64,000 bases of DNA from Halichondria panicea (Eukaryota; Porifera; Demospongiae; Suberitida; Halichondriidae): positions 4,237,442 to 4,301,441 of the forward strand of contig NC_087392.1 in assembly GCF_963675165.1 (NCBI RefSeq). The letters run 5' to 3'. Shown in pieces: positions 52,401 to 64,000 of the stretch. Within the stretch, counting starts at the first letter, position 1, and each line of letters starts with the position of its first letter. The position numbers and the translations under genes are program-made. Below the pieces are notes generated by a model. It searched no databases. It was not told where the DNA came from and worked only from the letters and a program-made list of their open reading frames with translations.

Positions 52401-54318
52401 GGTGTCGTGTATTTTACACATGCAAACTACTGTAACAGCACTACTACATCTACACGTATTATTGTGTACATGAAGTCCAAACTGCCATATCCACGAGATT
52501 AACTCTAGAGGTACCGTAGCCCAAAACAAGGAAGAAGCTTGTAATGGAGGGGCTAGTCACAATCATGAGCAGTATCGTATATTCAAGGGGCTGGGTTATA
52601 ATTTTTGAGTATGATGGTACATGCACTGCTTACCTGTTTGTGTAGCTGCTCGTTCTCTGTCTGTAGTTCCTCTTGTTTCTTTGAGAAGTCCTGAGATTTC
52701 ATATGTGATTCATATTCGATAGAACTGCAGGAATGTATAAAGATAATCATAACTGAATATTACACAGAAATGTGAATTGCTGTTCAGTAATAAAGCTTAC
52801 AGGACAGTGAAACCTGTCTATTGTGGTCACCCTCACGTATACAGTCACTGACACTCAACTGCCAGGTTTTTTAATGCTGCAGTAATAGTCCTCTCCAAAT
52901 CAGGAGTGCAAGATAATTGCTACTGACGCTGATGATGCATACTGTCGCTGATACATGCTGTGATACTTACTCGAGTTTGTTGGAGAGTTGTTCAGTTTCT
53001 TTCCTGTTCACAGACTGCAGTGCAGCTAGCTCAGCTTGTAAGGCTGCATTCTTGCACTCCAGTTCCTGCAGCAAGAAGGAACACAAATCAACAGTGATAA
53101 ATACAGGACATTCCTAAGCTGACTAGCGCTAATACGCACGTTGGCATACATCTAATCAATGACCAACTAGTCTCTATGGTACGGAGAAACAGAAAACGGT
53201 GGTTGCTATGTACACATGTTTTGACTATAACCATTGACAGTTGTCTTTGGGTATATATACACTGGCAATATGCACTAGCACATAATACATGCATGTACAT
53301 GTACACTGTTTCAAAGTAGACAATTGTGGTCTTACCCTGAGTCTAGCATTGAGAGACCCCTCTGTGCTAGTTCGCATGGTGCTGGCCAGTTGTAGACTGC
53401 TCCGGGCTTCACTTTCGTGCAGCTGGGCTTGGAGGTGACTGATGGTGAGCTTCTGTCTGCAGGGGAACAAAATTAATACTAAGCCATAAATTGGCACAAT
53501 AATAATTATTAACTAAGTAAAATTATAGTGTGCAATACATGTCTTCACAGGTAATCAGTTCTGAAAAGAGGTGTTCGGTTGAACACTTCTATTGGGTGCG
53601 AGAATGACTACGAAGAATGTTTGTCACTGTAAAATGTTAATTACATAATCGCCTAACCTAGGAAAAGCAATGTCAGTTATTTCTGTTTCCTACACACAGG
53701 AGTGTATGAACACACAACTCATTCATGACTTCGTTCTTACCTGTCAATCAGATGATTCTTTTGCGCTAACAGATTATCTTTTGTCTCAACCAAAGTCCTC
53801 CACTTATCACTTGAATGTTCACTAACAGCAACTTGTGGGGATTCATACATGTACACCATTTTCGGTTTCACTCTGAGAGTTGTAGAACCTTCCAGATCGT
53901 CAAAATGAGAAACAGGCAGCTTGTAAGTACTGTCTCCAACATACGGGGCAACCAATGCAGTAGCTTTCGACAACTGAACGAAATTGGCCGAACCTTGATG
54001 TTCTGACGTCGACTGACTGAGACTGCCTCGATGCTTTCTCTGGCTAGTGTGAGTAGGATACACATCCATATGTTCCATGTACTTTTGCACTAGTTTTCCA
54101 GGGCTTGAAGGTGGTGGTATATCTTGTGCAGAGTAGTGTGGGGGCACATAGTCACTGACTGCTGGCAGTAGAGGTAGGGAGCCTTTTCTTTGAACAGCAC
54201 CAGTCTCTGAGTCCGAATACGGCGGGGTATGTATTGGGAAGGAGGATTGTTCGCTCATAGGAGGTTGCTTTCTCGCAGTGGAGACATGATTTGTGGAGCT
54301 GAATTTATGAATTGACAT
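46421..54318 (-). CDS. CEP85/CEP85L-like centrosomal coiled-coil protein, about 14 exons
   Basis: Exons (high to low): 54318-53741, 53456-53336, 53065-52971, 52724-52634, 52370-52218, 51565-51471, 51135-51071, 49622-49546, 49217-49059, 48705-48627, 48304-48248, 47234-47189, 47092-46998, about 46654-46421. About 650 aa. The N-terminal 165 residues are disordered and Ser/Pro rich. From WRTLVETKDNLLAQKNHLIDRQ on it is a nearly continuous coiled coil (heptads such as LSNKLE, LADKTTSLTDLEHKL, LQEK). The C-terminus LKRDIETLREFVSEQL resembles the end of vertebrate CEP85 as I remember it, as does LTQCLKDFKSLIDLSSSLM before it. CEP85 works at centrosomes in centriole duplication with STIL/PLK4. The exon model is by eye; small exons may be missing. 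Exon 8 has its acceptor repeated 18 times in a minisatellite. Confidence 0.6.
47488..48018. repeat. Dispersed repeat, uninterrupted copy
   Basis: Matches 42819-43860 without the P-type MITE, and so holds the empty site. Lies in an intron of the CEP85-like gene. Confidence 0.65.
49597..50638 (-). repeat. 58 bp minisatellite, 18 units, carrying a splice acceptor and exon start
   Basis: Each unit contains (+ strand) CTGACTCGTCTCAGCACCAC, then TGCCCCTACACAACACACAC and AGTGAGGACAGTGCAA. Read on the minus strand, every unit is TGTGTGTTGTGTAG followed by GGGCAGTGGTGCTGAGACGA, i.e. the acceptor and first 26 or so bases of exon 8 of the CEP85-like gene. Unit length varies (56-60) through the AC run; single-base variants (CTCATC, GAGGCC, GTGTAA) mark some units. 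It produces many false ORFs. Confidence 0.9.
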
Positions 54319-54894
54319 TGTTTCTTTGTTTTCTTGAATACAACTTTCTCTAGCTAAGACATTGTATATATGAGACTCAGTGTCTAAGCTTATAGGTCTA
54401 GTATAGACACTTTCCGTCTCTAAAGTTGAGCTAGCTAGATCTAGCTAGCTAGCGAGTCAAACTGGAGTGGAAACCCCTTTGTAGCTTGGTACAGAGCGTC
54501 ACACAAAATTAATGATTATACGTGCTAATTATACGATCTTTACCAAAAAGCTAAAATTTAATACTAGTTAAAATCGCCTGGTTCAGTTTCTCAAAGTTTA
54601 TGGAAATTATATTGATAATTCTGAAATGATTATACATGCAGTTAGTAAATGTGATTCAGAATAACATTGAGTGATCAAAAAAAGAAAAGAGAGTAGGTAC
54701 AATTACATTTGTGTATCAAAACAGCTCAACAACAAAAGATTTAGGTAAAGGTACACAATTACATGGCTCATACAAAATGGTGAAGAGAATTATCTCAGTA
54801 ATGAGCCATAGACGACAATCACAAAACAATAAAACTAGAATAGAACAAATGTTATTCAGAAGATCAAGAATCACAGTTGAGAGCACACACGGCG
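54319..54894. other. Intergenic: 5' flank of CEP85-like gene, 3' UTR of ARID1
   Basis: Divided between the upstream region of the minus-strand CEP85-like gene and the 3' end of the minus-strand ARID1 gene. No further feature seen. Confidence 0.4.
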
Positions 54895-57800
54895 CTATAA
54901 TTTACCCAGCTCGAACAACACATCCATTAGAATGCTGGAGACGGAATGCTCAATGTACTGCGAGGCACACAGATAAAGAATGCGATCTCGATGACATAAT
55001 AAAATAGTTCGATTGGCTGGGATCTTCGAGAGACAATGCAGAGTCGTGGCTGCTCGTCTAAGCATAGCAACGGAGAGGCTATTGGGGTCTTCAGGATTGT
55101 AACCACCCACCAGTTTCCCGCCACTACTACACGCACTGTGTTCAGCAAACTCCAAACATTGCAGCAACAAAATCCCAATCATTTTCTGCTGGCCTATCAA
55201 TCGACTCGAAGCGTCGTTCCCTTGTGCCAAATTCGAGAGAAGAACGAGCGCAAATTGCCTTACCACCGGATGTCTCTTATCGCCGATAAACTGCCCGAGA
55301 CGAGTGAACAACAAATCTAGTCTTGTCAATGGAGGGGTGGCTAAGATCAGATCAACATTGACTTCAGAGATGGACATCTTCGAGAGGGTTTCCAAGACAA
55401 GTCGCTGCGGAGATAGGGAAGTAACGACAGCCGTGTCTGGTAAAGGGTCAGTCGCTAACGAGGAGGGGCACACCGACCAGTGTAACAGGCCATCAATGAT
55501 TGGGTAGCAGATGAGCTCAGGGAAAATGGAGAGATCGAGTTGACCAGAGACATTTGAGAGAATAACAAGCGTGTCTTCTCGTAGCCCGTCTAAGCATGTC
55601 CACCACCAGTAGTCTTCGCAGGGCGGGAAAAACTTCTCTTCGTGCTTCAAAGTGAGCTTTTCTCCTAGAGAACTCTTTTTCTCTTCAGGCAAAGAACTTG
55701 GTCGAAGTGGTGGTGCTTTTCGTTTCGAGTGTATCAAGTGATCGTGATGCAGTAGTAGCAATCGGCCGAGAATTAGTAGAATACCAGCATGTTGAGAGAA
55801 CTCGTGGTCATTCCCAGGGATAAAGGAGAGGCTCCGCAGAATGTTGGAGATACACAGACATCGTGATTGGAGCTTTTCTCTAGAAGGTGACACAGTCCAC
55901 AATGGAGTTGGCTCTTTGTGATGTATCTCATACTCTTCAACGAGCGTGGGTGGTGATAGCCCATGTGATCTACCCTGGGAAGTAAACACACTGTCTAATC
56001 TTGATCTCACAGAATGGTTGACGACAGCCGGCTCTTTTCTCAAGTCTCCACTAGTGGTGGTATCTTTCGTTGATGTGCTGCTTCCCTCTACATCAGCTCG
56101 CCCAATGCTTTCACGTCGTCTCATTTCTTCCATAAAGCTTCGTTCTCGACCCCTTGGACTTCGCAGTGGTCTCCCGTTCCTATGCAGTGGTATCTGTGAC
56201 ATAATCAGCTCTCGCTTCAATAGCATATTCACCGGGGTTTGATCGACTCTGTGCAATTTAGAGCAGTCCTCCAACTGTTTTCGTTTACTTTGCGGCATTA
56301 TCGAGAGGTCAACATCAGGTTCGGGGAAGAAGAGCTGCGTGTCTACCGATGGGACTTGGACGTGTCCCAAATCATCAGATCTTCCTAAATGCATCTCTTC
56401 GGGGTCAAACACGTTTGAAACGGGCACAATTGATGTCTCCTCATCTTCATCTTTATTCGTTGAGGATGTAATATTCAGAGCGACATCAAAATCAGTCACC
56501 ATTGCTTCAGAAAACAGGTCTTTCGTGTCATCTGTTGAATCAGAGATGGAGTCGTTCCCTTCATACCCTGGCTGATACATAGGGGTGTCATCAAAGGTCA
56601 TAGCAAAGATTTCAGCCAGGGTCATCTTGAAATGGTCCACCAACGTGTTTAGTAGGCTGTGGTGGTGTTTGAGATAGAAGAAGCCAACGGTTCGATCATC
56701 GTGCAGTAGTATGTTGAGGGTGTCGAGGGCCCACGTTGATTCAGCCAGGAGTCCAGACTTGAGTGACATCATCACACGCCATGGCTCAACGTGACCTGGA
56801 GAGATAGGTGATACAGTTGTAAATAGCAGCACTAAAAAACTGCACACAATAATGATTTGTCAAAGTATCAGATTTCTACATGTATGTAACTATAGAACAC
56901 AAACACCTGTACTGTACATGTACGTTTTGGACCAATTAGTAGTACATCGAGTCAGTATAAATGATACTTTCAGTCTCATCACAGGTATTTCACCTAATCC
57001 CTAATCACACTATAGCAGAGCGCCTAACAGCTACAAGATGCACTGGCTTAACCTAGGCCCAACCAAATCATGTGCAGCTAAGAAAGCATATGTGCATATG
57101 TACTAGGAAATAAACAGCTAGCCTATACAGTAACCAGTTTGTGGACTACGGGAACACAAACTGCACACACAAACAATAACACTATATACAGCAATACACT
57201 CACCACAGTCTCCGGAGAAGAGCACCCTTCTCTTCATGAGGTGAGGACTGGTCCCCTCAATACAGCCACTCCAATCAGGCAACCTCCTCTTAATATTTTC
57301 ACTATGCTCCTTCAGAGCCACGCTGCTCTTACTGTGTGGGACAGCCTCCGGTTTCTGTGATACCTTCAAAGCTTTCATTTTATCCTCATGTGTTGGTATA
57401 TTTGCTCGAGAGATTCGGTTCTGCTCCTGCCACTGCATCTTTTGTGCGTCTGACGCTGAGCGTGCTTGAGAATATGCATTAGCTCGAGCTTGGGCATTGT
57501 GTTGCATGATGGCCTGCTGTCTCTGTTGAATGTAGCGTTGGTGTAGCGCTGACGGCTGTAGATGTGTGGGGAGGGGGGAGAGCATTCTAGAGCGAGCCTG
57601 CTGCCATGCCCAGTCAGGGTGCATCCCGTGAGGGGAACCTGCAGGAAAGCAAGGCGTGTATGTATGACAAATGAACTACAGTGTATAACTTTACAAAAGA
57701 TGTACATATTATATTAATGGCACAATGCTACCTGTTGTAACTGTAATAGGATCGTTGATAAAAATGTGCCTGCTCATGTAGGCATACTCAAACATTAATG

Positions 57801-60277
57801 GTGGTGTACATGTATCTAGCCTTGAGAATGGTAGCTAGCTAGGTTAACGACCTTTTACATGTACTGTATTTAGAGGCGTACATTTGTACATTCCACAAAA
57901 CTAATACATTCGCATCGAGGGAGTACATGCACTGTACATGTACACTGTACATGAGCATTGACAACTATACTGCCTATATACTGTTGACGATACATGTACA
58001 GTAGCTTACCTGGATAGGGGGGCATATCTGGGTGCATTCCCATGCCTGGAGGCTGTGACATCATGTGCTCAGGGCCATATACACCGGGTGGGAACTCCAT
58101 CGTTCTCTGAGCAGTCATACCCGGTGGGTAGGGTCCTCCTGATCCCTGATACGAATTGGGCATGTTGTTATACGGATGTTGGCTCATTCCACTGCCATGC
58201 ATGTCACCCCCCTCGTATTGTGGGTGTGGTGAGTAGCCGGGAGGAAACGAAGGACGAGACGATATCTGGTACGGAGAGTTGGTTGGTTCGCTAGAGTAAG
58301 AGGGTGGATAAGAGGGAGGAGGGGCCATCGGGGAGTTAACGTCACCACTCATCTCCACAAACGACCGTTGTCGTGGAAACTGGGACGTAAACGGCGAGGG
58401 GGAGGGGACACTTTGATTGGTCGATGGTGTGGCCGGTCCACCGCTAGGGGGTTGTTGGGCGGGATAGGGGGATGGTGACATGCCCAGCACTGATTCGGCA
58501 TCTTGAATACTCATCTCTGGTAGAGGTTCCATCATCTCTTGTGGGAAACTGTCCATCGAATTCTCAGAGTTTTCTGGCACTTCTACACCATCCTTCTCCC
58601 CACCTGTATGCAACGTGAGAGAAAAATGTGAACGATCAATTGAGGAACTCAAGCAAGTCTTACAGTGGTAAAATAAAGGCTACCGAGTATGTGACTATTT
58701 GTACAGTAGGATTAAACTGGGCAGAGAAAGAAATGAATAGATGTGTAACAGTACGAAAAATTAATGTATACTGACCAGAGTTGGAGCCACCACCATCTGT
58801 TCCAACTGTAGCCTCTTGCCCGTTACTTGCAGGTACGTCATTCGAATCATTCGATTTTACTCTCCCGCCTAATCGTTCGCTAACCAGTTCCTTATCAGAG
58901 AGATGACCATCCCCACCATTCACTTGCTGTAAGTCAATCACCAGCTCATTATCAGAGCTGTCCGTATGATTCCCAATTCTATCACGGATCTCGTCATCAT
59001 TCGAAAGCTGGCTACCCGGTGAGCTGATACTAGTGTGTCTCGATAGAGAGGCCTCGAGTTTGGTCAGACAGACGGTCAGGTCCGTGTTGGTGTTGTGGCA
59101 TTCGTAGGGCAGCAGGAACTTCGTGTAGTACTGCTGGAGGGTACGCGTTGAGCTCGAGTTGATGTTGGAAGGAGATGATACGGAGGATTTGATGACGTCT
59201 CGCCACAGTCTCTTCTCAAGCACCTGTCAGGGCATTGTAGTAATTATACATACAGTGACATGTATTCTAAAGATATGTAAGTACAGCTCATACGCAACAA
59301 TTATGGTACACAAATGAGTTCCAAGAAAGTGTTTTTGCTTGCTCAACTAAGCACTAACCAAGCGTAGCATAAATTAATGAACACCGATTTTCCTCTGGAC
59401 AAGATTACAGCGCCAGCCAAGCTAGAATACTGTGACTATAAATGTGGCTTACCAGGGTGTCACACAGGATTTTGAAGAGGGGGGAAATAAGAAAAGTAAC
59501 TAGAAAATGTTGCTACAACTGTTATTTCCATACCCTGTTAGTATGTAGAAATTGCCAGCTATGGACCACAACTAGTACCTGAATGCACATTTTAGGGGGG
59601 AGGGGGTATCCCCTTTCCCCTGTACGACACCCTGCCTAAACATGTACATGTAGGGACCATTAACCCAGAGGAGGAACGCCAGGGTCAATAGGGTCACGTT
59701 TAATGAAGGATTAAACATTCTTGTTCTGGGTTCTTGACCTTTGCTGCATATAGCAGCGTAGCGCTTCTGTTCTTTATTTGCCTGCTTGGAAAGCTTACTA
59801 TACCTAGATCTATCCAGTGCAGCAAGCCAGTACATTAAAATTTATACCCTAGCCACGGAATCCATATCTTGTGGTTTTGAAGAATGCAATAAAAGGTCAA
59901 AGGTTGCAATTAAATCCTGGATCTCCTCTCTCAAGCTGATTCCTCTGGGGCGCGATAGCTCAACCGATTTCAGTTGTGATTATAAAGAGGATCAAGCTAT
60001 TGATGGTGCATAAACTCAGGGGCGCGAGGGTAAACTCAGTTTACATGTAAAATATAGGGCCTGGTGTTTAATTATTGACCTTTTGACACTGGCATTCCCC
60101 TCCTCTGCCATTAACCTAGGTGTATTTTAGAAGGTGACCCCTACAAGCATGACCACAAATTAAAGGGTCAGAGGTCATACTTACATTCAGAAATCCCCCA
60201 TGTTGTTGGACACTGGTGTATACACGGTAGAGGTCAAGGGGCATCTTGCAAATCATGGGTGGACGTGACACTGTGAT

Positions 60278-60322
<45 letters not shown>

Positions 60323-63300
60323 GGCACATACAGTAACAATAATTATATGCATGTATATTTACACACACACACAACGCATTATGGTCACAGGTCAACAGGC
60401 TGGGTACACAGTGTGTGCATGTGCACCAACTGTTGACAGAGCACCCATGCTATTGCTACCCTAAAACTACTCAACTTTGTAGTCTATGAAAACCCAGATT
60501 ACCCATCAGTTCCTTGAACCCATACACTGTACCTACCACATGTGCAGTACACACATACCCTGCAGTACACAATATGGATTAGGAAACACTATCAGTACAT
60601 GTAGCAACCAAGAAACTGTACAAAGCTACTGCCCCTACTACCCCCACTGACCAAGAGTTGCCCGTTGTCTACACTCACCCCATATGCTCCCCCAAATCAG
60701 GGACATCAGAAGATAAGAGAAGCAGGCTAACTGGGCACACATAACCCCAATGGTTGCTACAGGCACACACACAAGCTTTATCACAAGGTTGCTAAGCAAC
60801 ACTCCAAATGAGCAGACAACAAGGAACAAAGGCTGGGAGTAGTACCATACAATCTCCCCACTATAAGTCAACCTAATTCACACTCAAGCCATAGATCCAA
60901 TTAGAGTTATGTCACACTACAAGGGCTTAATTGACATGTGTTCTGTATGGCACCACACATACATAGTTATGGTTATGCCTGATGTGAAAACCACCCTTAC
61001 ATAATGCAATCAGGTCAAAGGTACAGCTGTTGGCAGAAATGGCTAAAGCACACCCAACCCAGAGCAGCTGTTCCCGTGTATGTACATGTACATGTATATG
61101 TAAGGATGTACATGTGCATGCTACTAAAGCAGACATGAAAGCTTTAATGCCACTAACGTACAGTCTGTACATGTACATGTTCATGTTCATTCACAGCTAG
61201 GGGACTACATGTTTAGCAGCCAAAAAGTACAATGTTACAGCACCAAATAAATTCTTGTTAACAGTGTACTTTACTTTATGGAGGTGAGTAAGTTGGGATA
61301 AAGGTCCGTGTTACAAACGTACCTCACATTAAATTGTCAGAGAAACTCAAGGCTTTACAAACTCCATAAAAGTATATTGCATGGCTACAAATGCTACATC
61401 TTCGTGCACAATTCACCTTCTTTCTCCAGGTAGGCAAAGAGTGCGTCGAGGAACCCCTTCCTCTGCTGGTCATCAGAGAAGCTGTACTGGTTGAGCACGG
61501 ACTGTGTGGGGTGGGGAGGAAGGCAATCAGGGACGGGGAAATGATGGTAGCACTGTTTGCAAATACGAATGAATCTACCTCAATTCAGTCCTACATTAGT
61601 CCTAGAGTGTACAGCTGCATGTATACACTATACTGGCAGCTTGGCCTGACACATGTACTGGCATAGTGACTGTGTGGGTTTTGATTGCTTACCGAGTGAT
61701 TCCTAGTGATTGGAGAGAGGATGGGGGTCTTGGACTCTGATCCCTACAAAACATTATAGAACAATCATCACATGTACTGAACGTTACAAGCAGTTACACT
61801 TTGAAACTGAATGCTCCACACTCGGAGAGAGACAGCTAAGAGTCTACATCTTAATGCAGCTGTAACTATATACACTGCCAGCATGCATACATGTACAGTA
61901 CATGGAAGTAGAAGACTGTGGGCTATTGGTAATTTGATGATACTGTAAGTAAGTTTTCAACTATAAATGTACACACTATTATGTGTACACATGCACATCT
62001 GGAGAGGTCCCTACAAATGCAACGAAGTGGACGTGCATGTACACCAGCTATAACGACTTGCTCACCATTTTGCTAACACTCAGAGAGGGCGACAAGTGTC
62101 CTACTGGTACCGACGGAGATGCAGCAGCCAGGCCCAAGCTATCCGGCCTATCTCCAGCCTCCTGGCTCCCGGCTACTGGGATGGATGTGAGCGAATTCAA
62201 TTCTTTACTATCAGACACCATATTGTTGTTCTCCAATTGACGACCAGGTTGCTGGCTGAATCGATCTTGACTCGATATCGACTCGGTAGTTGATAGTTGC
62301 CTGGTAACAGAGCGTGGAGACATAAGTTGTCCATCGGGAGTGGGTTTTACAGCTGGAGCCAGGGGAGAATTCTGTTCCCCTTGTATTGACTGATTTGTCC
62401 CGGAGAGCAATGCGTCTCTAATACTCGAAATTGACGACTGTTTCGTTAATTGCTGCTGACTTTGATTGCTATACGGCGTCTGCGGTGACATAGGTCCAAA
62501 AGATTGTTGGTTCGTTTGCGTGAAGCCTTGTTGGCCCGGACTCTGCATTTGCTGTTGACCAGAGGCATGGGATTGTGTGAGGGAAGAGTTATTGGTGGGT
62601 ATGGGTGGTTGGCCCGGGGTGGAGGGTCCACCTGGAGGGTAGCTGCCCTGCTGCCAGCTGCCACCTTGCGTCAAGTCCTGTGTTGGAGGAAGAAATGCTA
62701 GTACCGTGTTTACTCTGAATTGGATCCACCACTACTCGGATCCACACGCAATAGTTACAGAGATGTGACAATACTACATGTACATGTATGACTGTGTATA
62801 AAAAAATGGAAGATATCTTTCAGCAAGAGAGAATTAATATTTGTCTGCTCACATACATGTAGCTACATGTACATGTATAAGCATATCATAAAGTCCCTCT
62901 AGAACTAACATACATCATGTAAAGCGTAGCCTTGAGGAATAGGAACGATAACGTGAAAAATATTCTTGGCCTGCACATAGTACATGTCATTACACAGTAT
63001 CACAACTTTACCTGGTTGCTCCAAGTTCTACCAGGGGTTAGTGACGTAGTGGATCGTGACAGAGCACCAGGATAGGGGGGCACACTCCCACCACTGAAGC
63101 CACTCTGCTGGAGGACAGAGAAGTGTTTTCCAAACTCATGTATATGCGAAAATGAATCCCAAGGATATATAAAACTATAACACGGGCCATGATTATCAAA
63201 AGCTGATTTGGGAGTCATTATAAACAGAGGAAAAGCTAATGTACACAATCCACACGTGATATAATCAATGTCCCTACAATCATAGTAGACGTCCAAAACA

Positions 63301-63859
63301 TTTCAAAAAAACATTTCAAGCACACGCACACGCACACGCACACGCACACGCACAAGCACACGCACACGCACAAGCACACGCACACGCACAAGCACACACT
63401 AAAAGGGAGGCGCTCCACATTTTATTGTACTACAGTAATTCCTAGACTTAGATGGGGTCATTGAGGCAGGTACAATGCTTTTAATTTATCTTTACACTAC
63501 AAAGTGATTATTACGTGAAATTAACGTTTATATACACATCATATAAAGTAACCATTAAGCTTAAACATACACTAAACTCTTCCACATACACGTACACTGT
63601 ACAGTATTGAGCACACACTCACACGCGCACTCACCTCTCCTTCACTGGTGACCCCTGGACTTGCTGGAGCGTGTGCTTGCTGCATCATCCCAACAGGGGG
63701 AGGAGCTATTTGCTGATAGGGAGGGAAGCGTCCAGCCCCCATATACGGATTGGGCGGCCCCTGGTAATTAGCGCCACCTGAGTACGCACCCCCCATACTT
63801 ATCGCATTAGGGGGGATATCAGGATAGGTGGACGGTCTCATACCAGGATACATGTCCGG
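54895..63859 (-). CDS. ARID1: ARID1/BAF250 subunit of the SWI/SNF (BAF) complex, 3' ten exons; 5' end outside window
   Basis: Exons: 63859-63635, 63107-63012, 62677-62066, 61743-61692, 61501-61417, 60270-60185, 59223-58776, 58603-58011, 57638-57204, 56795-54895; joints checked are in frame. The ARID DNA-binding domain is spread over three exons: NQYSFSDDQQRKGFLDALFAY, then MPLDLYRVYTSVQQHGGF, then LEKRLWRDVIKSSV with QQYYTKFLLPYEC. Before and after it are Pro/Gln/Ser/Gly-rich low-complexity parts typical of ARID1. The last two exons give KRRVLFSGDCGHVEPWRVMMSLKSGLLAEST split at the splice site, and the BAF250_C helical-repeat domain (LTLAEIFAM-type helices, DYWWWTCLDGLREDTLVILSN, RTILLCHRDRILYLC). 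It is the large scaffold and targeting subunit of BAF chromatin remodellers in the nucleus. Only one ARID1 type is expected outside vertebrates. Confidence 0.92.
60281..60324. repeat. (TG)n microsatellite in an ARID1 intron
   Basis: About 36 bases of TG repeats then GGGTGGGTGGG, directly upstream (minus strand) of the acceptor of the second ARID-domain exon; it could serve as part of the polypyrimidine (AC) tract region. Confidence 0.8.
63319..63398. repeat. Hexamer (CACACG)n repeat
   Basis: About 80 bases of CACACG with a few CACAAG units in an ARID1 intron. Confidence 0.85.
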
Positions 63860-64000
63860 CTGTAAGTAGAGGGGAATAAATTGATCAACACAAATATAAT
63901 GTACATGACTGTACATGTACATAAATACAGTGGAACCACCATTACTTTGGGGATCGAACAAGGTTTCAACCGTTCTACAGAGACGGCGTTTGTGAGGGGG

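Noticed and set aside
59945-60030. tRNA-like or SINE-like stretch (GGGGCGCGATAGCTCAACCG)
   Set aside because: Only an A-box-like string; no B box and no cloverleaf could be built.
1-64000. Retroviral, LTR or Polinton-type remains
   Set aside because: Looked for reverse transcriptase, integrase and capsid-like frames and long terminal repeats; none recognised. Mobile content seen is DNA-transposon type.

Overview
This window is nuclear DNA of an invertebrate animal. Most coding regions are split by many short GT-AG introns, and the genes are animal ones: an ARID1/BAF250 chromatin subunit, a CEP85-like centrosomal protein, TRPA-type channels, DNase I, death-domain and caspase-fold genes. It is A+T rich and full of very small foldback transposons. 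Death-domain repeats, caspase-fold proteases joined to dsRNA-binding motifs, and a multi-copy TRPA family together suggest a sponge (demosponge). That last step is inference; no species is proven.

Layout. 0.4-2.8 kb (+): membrane-anchored O-methyltransferase of the ASMT/plant-OMT fold. 3.8-24.4 kb (-): three TRPA-like ankyrin channel copies. One is an older, frameshifted copy (3.8-7.3 kb). The other two are intact, about 98.7% identical, and form a tandem duplication of a unit of about 4.6 kb. The 3' flank of the second intact copy is split by a complete-looking 4.6 kb P-element-type DNA transposon (15110-19731) that carries a spliced transposase gene and a second convergent ORF. 25.1-28.7 kb (-): two DNase I-like genes, one lacking two catalytic residues. 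28.9-31.8 kb (+): a protein with three death-domain-like repeats. 32.2-33.7 kb (-): a protein resembling the N-terminal part of the P transposase, head-to-head with FPGT (33.8-39.8 kb, +), the GDP-fucose salvage enzyme. 40.0-46.1 kb (-): two tandem caspase-fold proteases fused to one and two dsRNA-binding motifs. 46.4-54.3 kb (-): CEP85-like coiled-coil gene with an 18-unit minisatellite that repeats its own splice acceptor. 54.9 kb to the right edge (-): ARID1/BAF250, 5' end outside the window.

Biology. The 25-46 kb stretch gathers nucleic-acid and cell-death functions: secreted-type DNases, a triple death-domain adaptor and dsRNA-binding caspase-fold proteases. The most striking content is the caspase-dsRBM pair. 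Three S1-pocket positions that hold P1 Asp in true caspases are replaced, two of them by acidic residues, which predicts a metacaspase/paracaspase-like preference for basic P1. A dsRNA-triggered protease is a reasonable hypothesis, not a demonstrated fact.

Mobile DNA. The tandem repeats of the locus give natural empty sites, so insertions can be ordered. A 56 bp foldback with a 9 bp target duplication came first, and the P element then landed inside that duplication. A 516 bp P-type MITE in the second caspase gene likewise has an empty counterpart 4.7 kb away. Both P-type insertions show 7 bp target duplications.
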